Shown here piece after piece: positions 1 to 8,741 of a stretch of DNA of 64,000 bases. The first letter of the stretch is position 1; each line of letters starts with the position of its first letter. The translations under genes were made by a program, and so were the position numbers. The stretch is from assembly GCF_003591035.1 (NCBI RefSeq), contig NZ_QYUO01000001.1, positions 2,852,001-2,916,000 of the forward strand, given 5' to 3'. This stretch comes from Noviherbaspirillum saxi (GTDB lineage Bacteria; Pseudomonadota; Gammaproteobacteria; Burkholderiales; Burkholderiaceae_D). The notes beneath the pieces were generated by a model, which was not told the DNA's origin, ran no database searches, and saw only the letters and a program-made list of their open reading frames with translations.

Positions 1-2
1 CC

Positions 3-1001
3 CGGCGCATCGAAAAGCGGCAAAAGGCGATCGAGTCCGCCAACACGTTCGAGGCCATCGCCCGCGAATGGCACCAGCACAAGGTCGACTCGTGGCAGCC
101 CCGGACAGCCACCAACGTCCTGTACCGACTGGAAAAAGATGTGTTCCCGTTGATCGGCAAGTACCCCATCAAGGACCTCAAGGCCCCCGTCATTCTCGAC
201 ATGCTCAGGCAAATCGAACGGCGCGGCGCAGTGGAGATGGCCAAACGGCAGGCGCAGGTATGCGGGCAAATCTTCCGCTATGCCGTCGCCACGGGCGTGG
301 CTGAATACGACCCGGTGCCCAGCCTGCGCGGCGCTTTGAGGCCGACGCCGAGAGGGCATCACGCGGCGATCACGCCGGATGAGCTGCCGGAATTCCTCCG
401 CATCCTGGCAAAGAACGAAGTCCACATGTCGCCCCCGACGCGGATACTCACGCGCCTGATGCTGCTGGTGTTTGTGCGCACCAGCGAACTGACAGAAACG
501 CCGTGGAGCGAAATCGATCTTGACCATGAAGAATGGGTGATCCCCTGGCAGCGCATGAAGATGGGGAAGCGCAAGATCAACCCGCGCAAGGTCGACCATC
601 ATGTGTTCCTGCCGCGCCAGGGCTGGGCGCTGCTGCGGGAACTGCACACGTTTACGGGTGGCGGCAAATATCTTTTCCCGAACCGGAATGACCATGAGCG
701 CCCGGCCAGCAATTGGGGAATATTGGCGGCGCTAAAGCGCATGGGATACAGCGGCAGGATGACCGGACACGGCTTCCGTTCATTGGCGATGGGCGTGATC
801 AAGGAGCGGCTCGGCTACCGGCATGAAGTGGTGGACCGGCAGCTGTCGCACCAGTCCGGCGACACCTACGGCGAAGCCTACGATCGCGCCGAGTTCAAGG
901 AGGAGCGTAAGAAAATGATGCAGGAATATGCAGACTACCTGGATGCCGTTGCAAGCGATCAGGCAGCTACCCGCGGACGCCAAACATTAAGACTTAATTG
1001 A
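3..1001 (+). CDS. P4-type tyrosine integrase, 5' end outside window
   Basis: The reading frame is open to the first base, so the N-terminal arm-binding domain lies left of the window and 332 residues are visible. It is a site-specific tyrosine recombinase of the P4/CP4 integrase family, expected to insert the island at a tRNA 3' end. Catalytic landmarks are the first Arg in FVRTSEL, the H-x-x-R box in GHGFRSLA, the His of LSHQ and the nucleophile Tyr in YGEAYDR. The tRNA/attL normally sits upstream of such a gene, hence outside the window. It reads toward the defence genes, so it probably marks the left end of the island. Confidence 0.9.
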   Translation, partial: RRIEKRQKAIESANTFEAIAREWHQHKVDSWQPRTATNVLYRLEKDVFPLIGKYPIKDLKAPVILDMLRQIERRGAVEMAKRQAQVCGQIFRYAVATGVAEYDPVPSLRGALRPTPRGHHAAITPDELPEFLRILAKNEVHMSPPTRILTRLMLLVFVRTSELTETPWSEIDLDHEEWVIPWQRMKMGKRKINPRKVDHHVFLPRQGWALLRELHTFTGGGKYLFPNRNDHERPASNWGILAALKRMGYSGRMTGHGFRSLAMGVIKERLGYRHEVVDRQLSHQSGDTYGEAYDRAEFKEERKKMMQEYADYLDAVASDQAATRGRQTLRLN

Positions 1002-1409
1002 TGGCAGAAAGCAGCCTGTCCAGGTTGCTGGTCGAACGACTGCTATGTTTACCAGCGGACATTCGCGAAGACTTGCCAGTAGGCAGCAACCGGCCAATTC
1101 CAGCCTTTCGCGGATTTGCTCCATAGCTGCCATTGGATTCGCGTGCTGCTCCGAAGCCGCCAGTGACACGAAATCGTACAGCCTTGCCATTTTGGCGCGC
1201 CGCAGTGACGCGAAAACGGCAAAATCAAACAATCTTCCATCGGGCAGGCAACGCCCCAAAGCCGCCAGTCGCGTTCCTTATTGATCCGGCATAGGTTTGC
1301 CGAGCCTAATTTTCCAGAAGGCATTGCCGGTTTGAATACTAAATAAATCTGAATTGATTGGTCAGCGTTGTCGGGATTTCGCGCCGAGCGAGTGCATCAA
1401 ATAAGATCG
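1002..1409. other. Intergenic, no confident gene
   Basis: About 400 bases between the integrase and the transposase relic. A minus-strand frame (987-1259) contains a protein-like stretch, FVSLAASEQHANPMAAMEQ, but it has no convincing start or ribosome site. I see no tRNA or clear repeat here. Confidence 0.5.
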
Positions 1410-1832
1410 ATGATGCATGTAGCGAGGACGGCGATGGAACGAAGCGACAGCAGGCTACTGCCGGTAGCGGCGCTCAACGAACGGCGGCGCGCAGTGATCT
1501 TGCGCTTGAGCGGAATGAAACTCGATCAGGTATGCGCGTTGTCGGAATTGTCCAAGGGAGTCGTCATTGCGGCAGTCCGAGCATATCATCGCGGCGGCTG
1601 GGAAGCGGTGGCCGTGCAAACGCATCGCGGCCCGCACAAGGGCGAAGGCTGCCTGCTCGATGAGGAGCAGCAACAGGCGATCCAGAACCTGATCCATGAC
1701 CGGATGCCAGACCAGTTGGGTTTGCCGTTCGCGTTATGGAGTCGGCCGGCGGTGAGCGCGCTGATCGAGCACGAATACGGCCTGACGCTGCCGGTGCGCA
1801 CAGTGGGCAGTCGCTTTTTAAAAGGGAAATAG
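1410..1832 (+). pseudogene. IS630-family transposase, N-terminal relic
   Basis: This 140-residue frame matches the N-terminal DNA-binding part of IS630-type transposases: a helix-turn-helix segment (RRRAVILRLSGMKLDQVC), the linker box DQLGLPFALW, and the start of the second HTH (LPVRTVG). Normally the sequence continues with a GRYLKRWGF-like segment and a DDE catalytic domain. Here it breaks after TVG and stops within 8 residues, so the catalytic domain is missing. It is a dead fragment next to the integrase. Confidence 0.8.
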
Positions 1833-1835
1833 CGG

Positions 1836-3332
1836 TCAGCCACTATTCTTAGATTGTCGCCGCTTTCGTTTCGGTTTGTCATTTAGCGGCGCGTACGACA
1901 CCAGGTCAGTGTATTTTTCGAGTAGGTCGGGATTTTTCTTTAAACGCTCCTCGATCTCGTCCCGCGTCCACCAGTCCGCCGTAAATTTTTGGTCCGAGCG
2001 AATTTTTTCCAGTAGAGACGTGAGGCCGGACGAAATGGATGCGTTCGTAATGAGGAAATACCCCTCATAGCCCCCAAGGTAGAGCACTTCAAAGGGACCC
2101 GCTCCATTTGGAATCCCCAATGTCTTTTGCGAAAACTTGCATTGCACGACAAACTTCGTGATCTGAAGCGGCTGATCACCTTCATATACCGGTATATCGG
2201 TAGGGCTATAAGTCACAATTTCTGCAATTAGATCCCTACCTTGATCGGGCTGCATCGTGGGCGAGACTTTGCGCACCCGTTGGACATCCGGCTCCCTGCC
2301 CAGCAGTTCTCTACAAAGATCTTCAAAGCGGGCGGCGTCGCCCTCCGCATTCCAATTTAAAGGCGCATTCTCGTAAAGAAAATCGATCTTTCGTCGCACA
2401 GCAACGGAGAACTTGTCCCGCTCATCGTTAAATCGACTCAAACCAAAATCACCACGTTGCGACACCAGCCAGTCTCCCGAGAGAAAGATCATATGCGACT
2501 CAGTAGCCAAGACCTGGGTGTCCTCATCGCTTAAAGCTTTTAGTAGTAAAAGTGCCTGCTTGATTTCCGAACCCGCATAGTAATGCCGTAGATTTTTCGT
2601 CTTGAAATAAACACTATGGTCATCCGCGAGTTCGCTCCGTCCGGCGACAGTTTTGGGTAGTGTTGAACCGAGGATTTTACGAATTAACGGTGACTTTAGC
2701 GCAGTAATTCCACTTTTGTAGATCTGAACGTATGTCCAATCAGGCTTGCATCGCTCCACGGCTACTACGTCGTCGGCTTCCAATTCGACCGACGCAGCCA
2801 CCACATCCCTGAGTGCATGAACATGTGGGCGATCCCATGCGTACTCAGAATTTTTAGAGGACTCGGAAAAGTACCACATCAAGAAGCAGAGAAAGTTTCG
2901 ATACAATGAAAGAGTGGCGCCGAGCTTTGCCAAGCCCGCGTCGTCCTGTGAAATAATGGACAAATTGGGTTGCGTTACGATCGCATGGCGACCGTACAGC
3001 TCTTCATCAATCCCGGAAAACGGGTGTTTAATATCCCACAGCGTGACAGACATATCCTGCACAGCGCATGTGACTGAAAACAGCATCGACAAACAGTCGT
3101 GCAAATCAGTACGTTCTCCGTTGTAGGTCCAGGAGGAAGTACGGAACGTAAAGAAAGCAAGAATGAAATTTGAACTGTCGCGCTCCAAGTTCAAAAAGAA
3201 GTCAGCCCCATAGGGGTCCGTTACGGTCAACAGCTCCCTATCTCGAACATTCAAGATGAGGCCAAATTGGCTTACCAATTTGCTCAACTCTTCGAAGAAT
3301 GGGGGATCAAAGTCGCTCGCCGTATCGCTCAT
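1836..3332 (-). CDS. Mrr-like PD-(D/E)XK restriction endonuclease
   Basis: A 498-residue protein. Its last third carries a restriction-endonuclease fold of the Mrr type: FEDLCRELL (about 336-344), the metal-binding Asp in DQGRDLIAEI (about 363-372), and the Q-x-K-type box VVQCKF (about 395-400). The N-terminal 320 residues match nothing I know and may be a sensor or target-recognition region. The gene lies 145 bp downstream of, and codirectional with, the last gene of the ssp-like operon. It could therefore be an extra restriction arm of that system or an independent type IV enzyme. Nuclease fold is likely; substrate is unknown. Confidence 0.7.
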   Translation of the reverse strand: MSDTASDFDPPFFEELSKLVSQFGLILNVRDRELLTVTDPYGADFFLNLERDSSNFILAFFTFRTSSWTYNGERTDLHDCLSMLFSVTCAVQDMSVTLWDIKHPFSGIDEELYGRHAIVTQPNLSIISQDDAGLAKLGATLSLYRNFLCFLMWYFSESSKNSEYAWDRPHVHALRDVVAASVELEADDVVAVERCKPDWTYVQIYKSGITALKSPLIRKILGSTLPKTVAGRSELADDHSVYFKTKNLRHYYAGSEIKQALLLLKALSDEDTQVLATESHMIFLSGDWLVSQRGDFGLSRFNDERDKFSVAVRRKIDFLYENAPLNWNAEGDAARFEDLCRELLGREPDVQRVRKVSPTMQPDQGRDLIAEIVTYSPTDIPVYEGDQPLQITKFVVQCKFSQKTLGIPNGAGPFEVLYLGGYEGYFLITNASISSGLTSLLEKIRSDQKFTADWWTRDEIEERLKKNPDLLEKYTDLVSYAPLNDKPKRKRRQSKNSG

Positions 3333-3476
3333 ATTCGTCCTGGGATCAATGATCTAGTCCAGTGAAGGCCGCACTCCTGTCGCGCCGGCATACCCGCTTG
3401 CTGCAATTCCTTTCGCAGCGGTAAATTCCGTGTCGATAAAAATCAGCATGTGAGCGACTAATGTCCGCAAACTGTG

Positions 3477-4430
3477 TTACCACTTCGCCCTAAAGATTTC
3501 GGAGTAGTTGGCTGTGTTCATCTCGAAGCGGTCCGGTTGAAAATATAGCAGCCATCTCATCAGCGTCTGCCAGTCGTTGGTGGAACTGTCTGTGCCACTA
3601 ATCTGCTTTAAAAAAGCTCGCATTTCACCAAATCGGCGGGCCGTCAGCGCAAAGTGCGCCACGTGCGACACCATAGGCGACGACATAAGCGCGGTACCGA
3701 CGTGAGCGGAGAAGCTGGATGAGGTAAGGCCGCTCGGCAAATCGAGGCACCCAAGATCATCTACGGCGGCAAGGAACGCCTCCCCACTCAGGTCCGCTCG
3801 ATTGCCAAGATAGACTTGAAAGATTAGCTCAGGGGTCCGGCACGAAGGTAACCATTCTGCCCAACTGCGACTAGGCGTTGGCGGGAGAATTCCTGCGTCC
3901 GGTGACGAGGTTGGTGACGCCGCCGGTTCGGGCGGCGCGAGGGGCTTGGACCAAGTGGCGGCCGCCGCCGCAACCGCCCGCTCCATGGCAGCATGCATTT
4001 CGTCAGTGACCGCAACGCTTGCGTCTAAGAGCACCTTTTCAAACAGGTCGGTCTGTGGTGTCCGCTCAAGGAATACGCCAAGTTCCAAATTGGCGTTCGG
4101 TGCGTATCCTAGCGCTGCAGCGGTAATGTTGCTGGAGCCCACGAAGACTTGGCCATCGAACCGAAAATATTTGGCGTGAAGCGGATTAATGAGGCGCAAG
4201 GACGTGTCTGGGCGGCTGCGCAGCGCGGGCCAAATCGTAAGGTCGCTAACGCCGGCCAGGATCTCCTCCGCCCGCCAACGCGTATAGCAAACTAGTGGAG
4301 CGGCACCGGCCTTTTCGAGAACTTTCTTCAGGGCACCGAGTTTAATGAAGGGAGCGACGAGCACAATCTGTTCGCTAGCTTGCTCAGCAAAGTGCTCAAG
4401 CTGGTGCCCAACGCTCTCCCAATGAATCAC
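3477..4430 (-). CDS. sspH: PLD-superfamily nuclease-like protein (SspH candidate)
   Basis: A 317-residue protein with one clear phospholipase-D catalytic half-site: LHAKYF followed by GSSNITAAALG (about residues 84-107), the H-x-K ... S-x-N pattern seen in PLD-fold nucleases and associated with restriction helicases. The C-terminal 150 residues are unrecognised. The start is GTG, 2 nt beyond the stop of the upstream GHKL gene, so translation is probably coupled. As the last gene of the operon it is the best candidate for the DNA-cleaving subunit of an SspFGH-type restriction module. The fold is well supported; the symbol is inferred from order. Confidence 0.6.
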   Translation of the reverse strand: MIHWESVGHQLEHFAEQASEQIVLVAPFIKLGALKKVLEKAGAAPLVCYTRWRAEEILAGVSDLTIWPALRSRPDTSLRLINPLHAKYFRFDGQVFVGSSNITAAALGYAPNANLELGVFLERTPQTDLFEKVLLDASVAVTDEMHAAMERAVAAAAATWSKPLAPPEPAASPTSSPDAGILPPTPSRSWAEWLPSCRTPELIFQVYLGNRADLSGEAFLAAVDDLGCLDLPSGLTSSSFSAHVGTALMSSPMVSHVAHFALTARRFGEMRAFLKQISGTDSSTNDWQTLMRWLLYFQPDRFEMNTANYSEIFRAKW

Positions 4431-4432
4431 AT

Positions 4433-6265
4433 TTAATCCTCTTGCAAGAATCGCCTTGCAATGCGGCCCCAGTCGAGGCGAGCATCTTGAGCTCTTTGTC
4501 GTAGCGGCCCGTCGGTCTGCTCGTCTTCATAACGAGCCCAGGCCATGAGCAGCAGCTTTAAACCGTCCAGCGCTCGATTTAGCCGGGCAGCAACCTCTTC
4601 AGGCGAGATATCTGCCGATTCCTCCTCAATTCCGTTTTCAAGGACATCCACCAGTCGCGGGTATGCTGGATGTGTAGTATTGAGGGTGATAATGAGCGCG
4701 CCGCCTTTGGGTTGCACTGAAAAGAATGCCGGCGAATCGATCGCCGCCTCGACGAAGACGTACTTCAGCGAATCCTTGACCGTATTGGCGGCCAGTTCGT
4801 GCGCGAGCTGTTCGGGCACCCCTTGATTCACAAGGGTGCTTTCGATCTCCGTCTGCTTCTGTTGTGGAGGCAGTTTCTCGCCGGCGTCGCTTTGGCCACG
4901 ATGTCCCTCGGTTTGACGTTCTTTCGTTTTTTCCGTCGCTTCCTGTTCAGGACTGTCAGGATCGGCCGGTATATAGCGCTTCTTGCCGCCGCGAGTATTT
5001 TTGGTCTGCGCCTCGATCGTGCGGCGCAAATGGCTCAGTCGACTGTCTATGAGCGTTGCCAAGGACAAAAGCGGAGCCCTTGGATCGTCATCCGAGTCCA
5101 GCTCTTCCCTTACTTGTGCGAGCGTCTTTTTGCCGCCGTCGGTGAGCGAAGCAACATCCATTTGCGCGATTTCGGAAAAATTCCGTGCTTGCTGTTTGTT
5201 GTTTGTAACGCCGAACAACTCATCCAGGGCAGGCGGGAATTGCACCTCTACGCCCCACCAGCGTTCGCGTGGGTCATATTGAATGACAAAAGACTGGTCC
5301 AGATCCAGCTCGCGATCGGCGCGCACAATTGAAACGCCAACGTTTTGCCGTGCGTGCTTGCCATACGGGAGCGCGCCGGCTTGTTGCGTCTTACGAGCTT
5401 CCTCTTTGGCCAAGGAGAAACGTACCTTTACAACGTGGTCCGCGCCGCGGAAGCGAATTGTTTCCGTCGTCTCAAACAGATCCTCACCGCCCCAGGGGTT
5501 GAACATAGGGGTGTCGTTATATGGTGCCGGCGTAGAGCTCGGCGCCATGAGATAGCCCGGATCATTGGGCAAAGCGGAGCGCTCGATGAAATTTGCAGAT
5601 TGGGGACGGTCATAGTCAAATCCGACCAAGCGAATACTTGCTTTGTTCTCATGCAAAAACTTTCGATACATCCGCCCGATAAGCAACTCTGAATTGTCCA
5701 TCAGGGTCTTCGCGGTCTTCCAAAGGCAGCGATCAATTTGCGACCACAGTACCAAGGTGCCAGTTTTGCCGAAGTTCTTTCCCACTTTACGCCACACATC
5801 CGGGATTGGCTTCTTTGCAGGATCCGGAACGGTCTTCAAAGTGCCGGCTTCTATGTCTCCGAGGTCCAAGTAGGTATGGAGCGCGTTGTCGGGACCATCC
5901 GTCCAACTCCAAACGTCGACACGGCGGCATTGGGAAATTGAAGAGGCTGGGAGGCCCATTCCAAATTTCCCCATTCCCATTTGCTCGCTTTGCTTGAGAT
6001 GAGTGCCGTTACCAAATTGCAGAGCCATTTGGAGCACTTCAGCATCCATGCCTTTGCCGTTATCGAGCACCGCGATTTCAGAAATCCTGGTTCGACGCTG
6101 AGTTCCTACGAATACCTGCTGCTCACCGCAAAGCAGTTCAACCCTAGTAGCGCCCGCCTGGATCGCGTTGTCCATTAGCTCCGCCAGCGCGTGAGCAGCG
6201 TTTTTATATCCGTTGTCACGCATGGCCTTTACAGCCAAGTGAACCGGCACAATATCTGCACTCAT
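4433..6265 (-). CDS. sspG: GHKL (Hsp90/MutL-like) ATPase (SspG candidate)
   Basis: A 610-residue protein. The N-terminal 200 residues form a GHKL ATPase: N-box ALAELMDNAIQAGA (about 27-39), G1 box LDNGKGM (about 67-73), and G2 box GMGKFGMGL (about 97-105). A basic, glutamine-rich linker follows near 430-470. Such MORC/Hsp90-like ATPases recur in defence islands as DNA clamps or remodelling subunits. I chose the ATG at 6265 because it overlaps the helicase stop as ATGA; a longer in-frame start at 6289 lies inside the helicase gene. The place in the operon (helicase, GHKL, PLD) suggests the restriction half of the ssp locus. Symbol assignment is tentative. Confidence 0.6.
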   Translation of the reverse strand: MSADIVPVHLAVKAMRDNGYKNAAHALAELMDNAIQAGATRVELLCGEQQVFVGTQRRTRISEIAVLDNGKGMDAEVLQMALQFGNGTHLKQSEQMGMGKFGMGLPASSISQCRRVDVWSWTDGPDNALHTYLDLGDIEAGTLKTVPDPAKKPIPDVWRKVGKNFGKTGTLVLWSQIDRCLWKTAKTLMDNSELLIGRMYRKFLHENKASIRLVGFDYDRPQSANFIERSALPNDPGYLMAPSSTPAPYNDTPMFNPWGGEDLFETTETIRFRGADHVVKVRFSLAKEEARKTQQAGALPYGKHARQNVGVSIVRADRELDLDQSFVIQYDPRERWWGVEVQFPPALDELFGVTNNKQQARNFSEIAQMDVASLTDGGKKTLAQVREELDSDDDPRAPLLSLATLIDSRLSHLRRTIEAQTKNTRGGKKRYIPADPDSPEQEATEKTKERQTEGHRGQSDAGEKLPPQQKQTEIESTLVNQGVPEQLAHELAANTVKDSLKYVFVEAAIDSPAFFSVQPKGGALIITLNTTHPAYPRLVDVLENGIEEESADISPEEVAARLNRALDGLKLLLMAWARYEDEQTDGPLRQRAQDARLDWGRIARRFLQED

Positions 6266-7881
6266 TCCGTTCGCCACACGTCCTCCCAATTTGAAAATGC
6301 GCTTTCGACGCTATTAAATCCAGGTAGCCCTGGATCGACGACGGTAACAATTTCAGCTTCGGCATTGCCGCCAGCGCGCAATCCACGAATCGCTCGACCA
6401 ACCATCTGGCTATAAAGCACGAGGGACAATGTGGGACGTGCGATCACTGCGGCACTTGTTTTTGGTGCGTCGAAGCCTGTGGTGAGTATACCGTAGTTGC
6501 AAAGCACAAAAGGCTGCTCATCCGGCGTCTGGTAGGACTCAATAATTCTGGCCCGTGCTTCCTTCGAAGTATTGGTGGTGACGCTATATGCCCTGCAGCC
6601 GCGAGCGGCTAACACGGTCGCAAGGATGTCACTCTGGGTGACAGACGCCGCAAAAACAATAATGCGGTTGTGATTGCCGCACAAGCGCTCAATTTCGGCG
6701 ATGACCTGAAGTGACCGCTGAGTGTGTGCGCCTATGCGGTCCAGGTAGGTTTCTGGGAGCTCCAGCGTCTCCGCAAGTTGCTTCTTTTCTTTTTCGGTAA
6801 GCTGAACTCCGGACCGACATTCTAATTGCCGATAGGTGGCCCGCGCGAGGTACTGCTGATCGATCAGATACTGTACTGGATTGGCATAGCCATCGATTTT
6901 CAATGTAACCTTTTGCCGGCCGAAGAAGTCCGCCAAATCCTGGTCGGCATTTACGTCATTCCAAGTGCGCCCCGGCGTTGCAGACAGCCCCAAAAGCCGA
7001 CTTCCGCGATTGCCCTGAACCAGCACATCAAGTAAGAAACGATACGTTTGCGCGATTGCTTGGTGCGCTTCGTCCATCACGACGAACGGTCTTCTGGTCG
7101 CGAGTGATGTGATCACTGAAACGTCCGCCTTCGTGCGAGCGTAGAGCTTTGGTAGTCCAGCAACCACGATTCCATCGGTGACCTGGCGAACGTCACATTC
7201 GTGCGGACCCCAGAACCTGTAGATATTAATTTTCCTATTGCCTAGGGATTGCCACGCCTTGCTAAACTCTTTTACGGCTTGGTCACAGAGTTCCTCAGAA
7301 TGGGCCAACCACACTGCCACACGCTGATTTCCGTCCCGCAGGTAGTTTGCGACCAGGTTCATTGCCGTCCGTGTTTTCCCCGCGCCTGTAGGCATATGCA
7401 GCAGCGCTCGACCGATTTCGCTGGCTAAGGCGCGCTCAGTTCGCGCCTGGACGTCGATTTGATGCGAAAACAGGGGGTAGACAGCATTGCACTCAACGAC
7501 TGCAGGAACCGGCTCGACTATGGGAACGGGAGGGACCTCAACCTCGAAAAAGGCAAAGGTGGCGTCACGGACCTTTTTCTGCTTGAAGTTTGCTTGAGTG
7601 AGAGTTACATAGGGACTTTCGTCGGCGCCGCCAGCGCCGATAGCTGCAACCAACTCGACGGCTTCTTGTTGGCGCAGGCTGTGCAGCAGATCGGCGCGAA
7701 TCTGTGGGTCGTCCAGGAGACCCGCCTCCGTGCGCAGCCCTAGCAATAATTCGGTTAGCTTCGCTGGCGATTCAAGACTTTTGTCCAAAAGCCGTACTAG
7801 CTCACTGGTATCAGGGCCAAGCCATTTGGTTAGGGCGAGGACATCTATACGACTAAGTACCTGACGGAGCTTGTTGGTCAT
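6262..7881 (-). CDS. sspF: DEAD/DEAH-box helicase (SspF candidate)
   Basis: A 539-residue superfamily 2 helicase. The first 135 residues are unassigned. Motif I is MPTGAGKT (about 163-170), motif II is the DEAH box VMDEAHQ (about 268-274), motif III is SATPGR (about 300-305), and motif VI is QMVGRAIRGLR near residue 500. It resembles the SSL2/type III restriction helicase branch. It lies 17 bp downstream of the sulfurtransferase gene and overlaps the GHKL gene by 4 nt. Its likely role is ATP-driven translocation for the restriction complex. The helicase call is firm; the symbol follows from context with sspBCD. Confidence 0.65.
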   Translation of the reverse strand: MTNKLRQVLSRIDVLALTKWLGPDTSELVRLLDKSLESPAKLTELLLGLRTEAGLLDDPQIRADLLHSLRQQEAVELVAAIGAGGADESPYVTLTQANFKQKKVRDATFAFFEVEVPPVPIVEPVPAVVECNAVYPLFSHQIDVQARTERALASEIGRALLHMPTGAGKTRTAMNLVANYLRDGNQRVAVWLAHSEELCDQAVKEFSKAWQSLGNRKINIYRFWGPHECDVRQVTDGIVVAGLPKLYARTKADVSVITSLATRRPFVVMDEAHQAIAQTYRFLLDVLVQGNRGSRLLGLSATPGRTWNDVNADQDLADFFGRQKVTLKIDGYANPVQYLIDQQYLARATYRQLECRSGVQLTEKEKKQLAETLELPETYLDRIGAHTQRSLQVIAEIERLCGNHNRIIVFAASVTQSDILATVLAARGCRAYSVTTNTSKEARARIIESYQTPDEQPFVLCNYGILTTGFDAPKTSAAVIARPTLSLVLYSQMVGRAIRGLRAGGNAEAEIVTVVDPGLPGFNSVESAFSNWEDVWRTE

Positions 7882-7898
7882 TGTTATTTAACCCTGGG

Positions 7899-8741
7899 CT
7901 ATTTGTGACAGATTAAACAGGCGCCGCCACCTTCCTCCTCAAGATATAACTCGTCGATGTCCATCAATTCGGATTTCTGAGGGCGCAGGGGATTTATTCT
8001 AATCCGAGCGTACTCCCGCTGCTTACGAATATTGAAATCTGCCTCAATTGCGGCGACTCGCTCAGGCTGCTCCAATTCTTCAAGCGACTCGCGTTGGGTC
8101 CAGGTGAATGGCGAGCCGTGCTCCAAAGCGCTTTTTTCGTAGGCCTTTGCTTCCTCAAACTTATCCGGGTGTTCTTTCTTGAGACGCACCCATTCGATCT
8201 TTTGCTGGAAAAAACAGAACGTGCAGCCGCTACGGGACCGCCAGTCGTAATACTTGGGCATGCCGACGCCGGAAGCATCAAGCAAATCATAGACGCCCAT
8301 CTTGTCCACTCCATGTTCGCGGAACGGCAGTTGCACGATCAGATTATCGTGCTGCGAGATCAGTCCTTCTCGATGCTCTTCATCCGCACGGATGGCAACA
8401 TAGCTGTACACCTTGTCACCACTTTCAAGCCATGGGCGCACCCAATTTTTGAATGGTAGGAGCTTCAGCTGCCTTGTACACCACCGAGTCTGAGGATTTG
8501 GCAGAAAGTGTCCATACTCGCGAAGCCAGAAGTCGAAATCGCGGTGCGGATTGAGGCGTTCAATTTGCTTGCCTAGAAAGCCCTCTAACTTCGCCAGGAA
8601 ATCATATACCTCAGGAAGCTCCTTGCCCGTGTCGGTAAAAAAGTAGCTTATATCCAGATGCGGATATTTCTGTCGCATGAAAATTGCGAGCGCAGCGCTG
8701 TCCTTGCCGCCTGATATGCCAAGTACGTGACGCTCATTCAT
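7899..8741 (-). CDS. sspD: PAPS-reductase-family sulfurtransferase, SspD/DndC-like
   Basis: A 280-residue ATP-pyrophosphatase of the PAPS-reductase family. The PP-loop is GISGGKDS near the N-terminus. The family box CTRQLKLLPF follows, then two CxxC pairs, GCTFCFF and the C-terminal CLICHK, consistent with a four-cysteine metal or Fe-S site as in DndC. In phosphorothioation systems this subunit activates DNA or sulfur through AMP chemistry. I use the ATG at 8741, which gives an 8-nt overlap with sspC; the longer frame from 8786 would run deep into sspC. Family membership is clear; assignment to Ssp rather than Dnd rests on the DUF4007 and ATPase partners. Confidence 0.75.
   Translation of the reverse strand: MNERHVLGISGGKDSAALAIFMRQKYPHLDISYFFTDTGKELPEVYDFLAKLEGFLGKQIERLNPHRDFDFWLREYGHFLPNPQTRWCTRQLKLLPFKNWVRPWLESGDKVYSYVAIRADEEHREGLISQHDNLIVQLPFREHGVDKMGVYDLLDASGVGMPKYYDWRSRSGCTFCFFQQKIEWVRLKKEHPDKFEEAKAYEKSALEHGSPFTWTQRESLEELEQPERVAAIEADFNIRKQREYARIRINPLRPQKSELMDIDELYLEEEGGGACLICHK

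Noticed and set aside
4545..6178. Several plus-strand frames of 60-180 codons opposite the GHKL gene
   Set aside because: They are antisense shadows of a firm minus-strand gene, Arg/Ser-rich and without ribosome sites.
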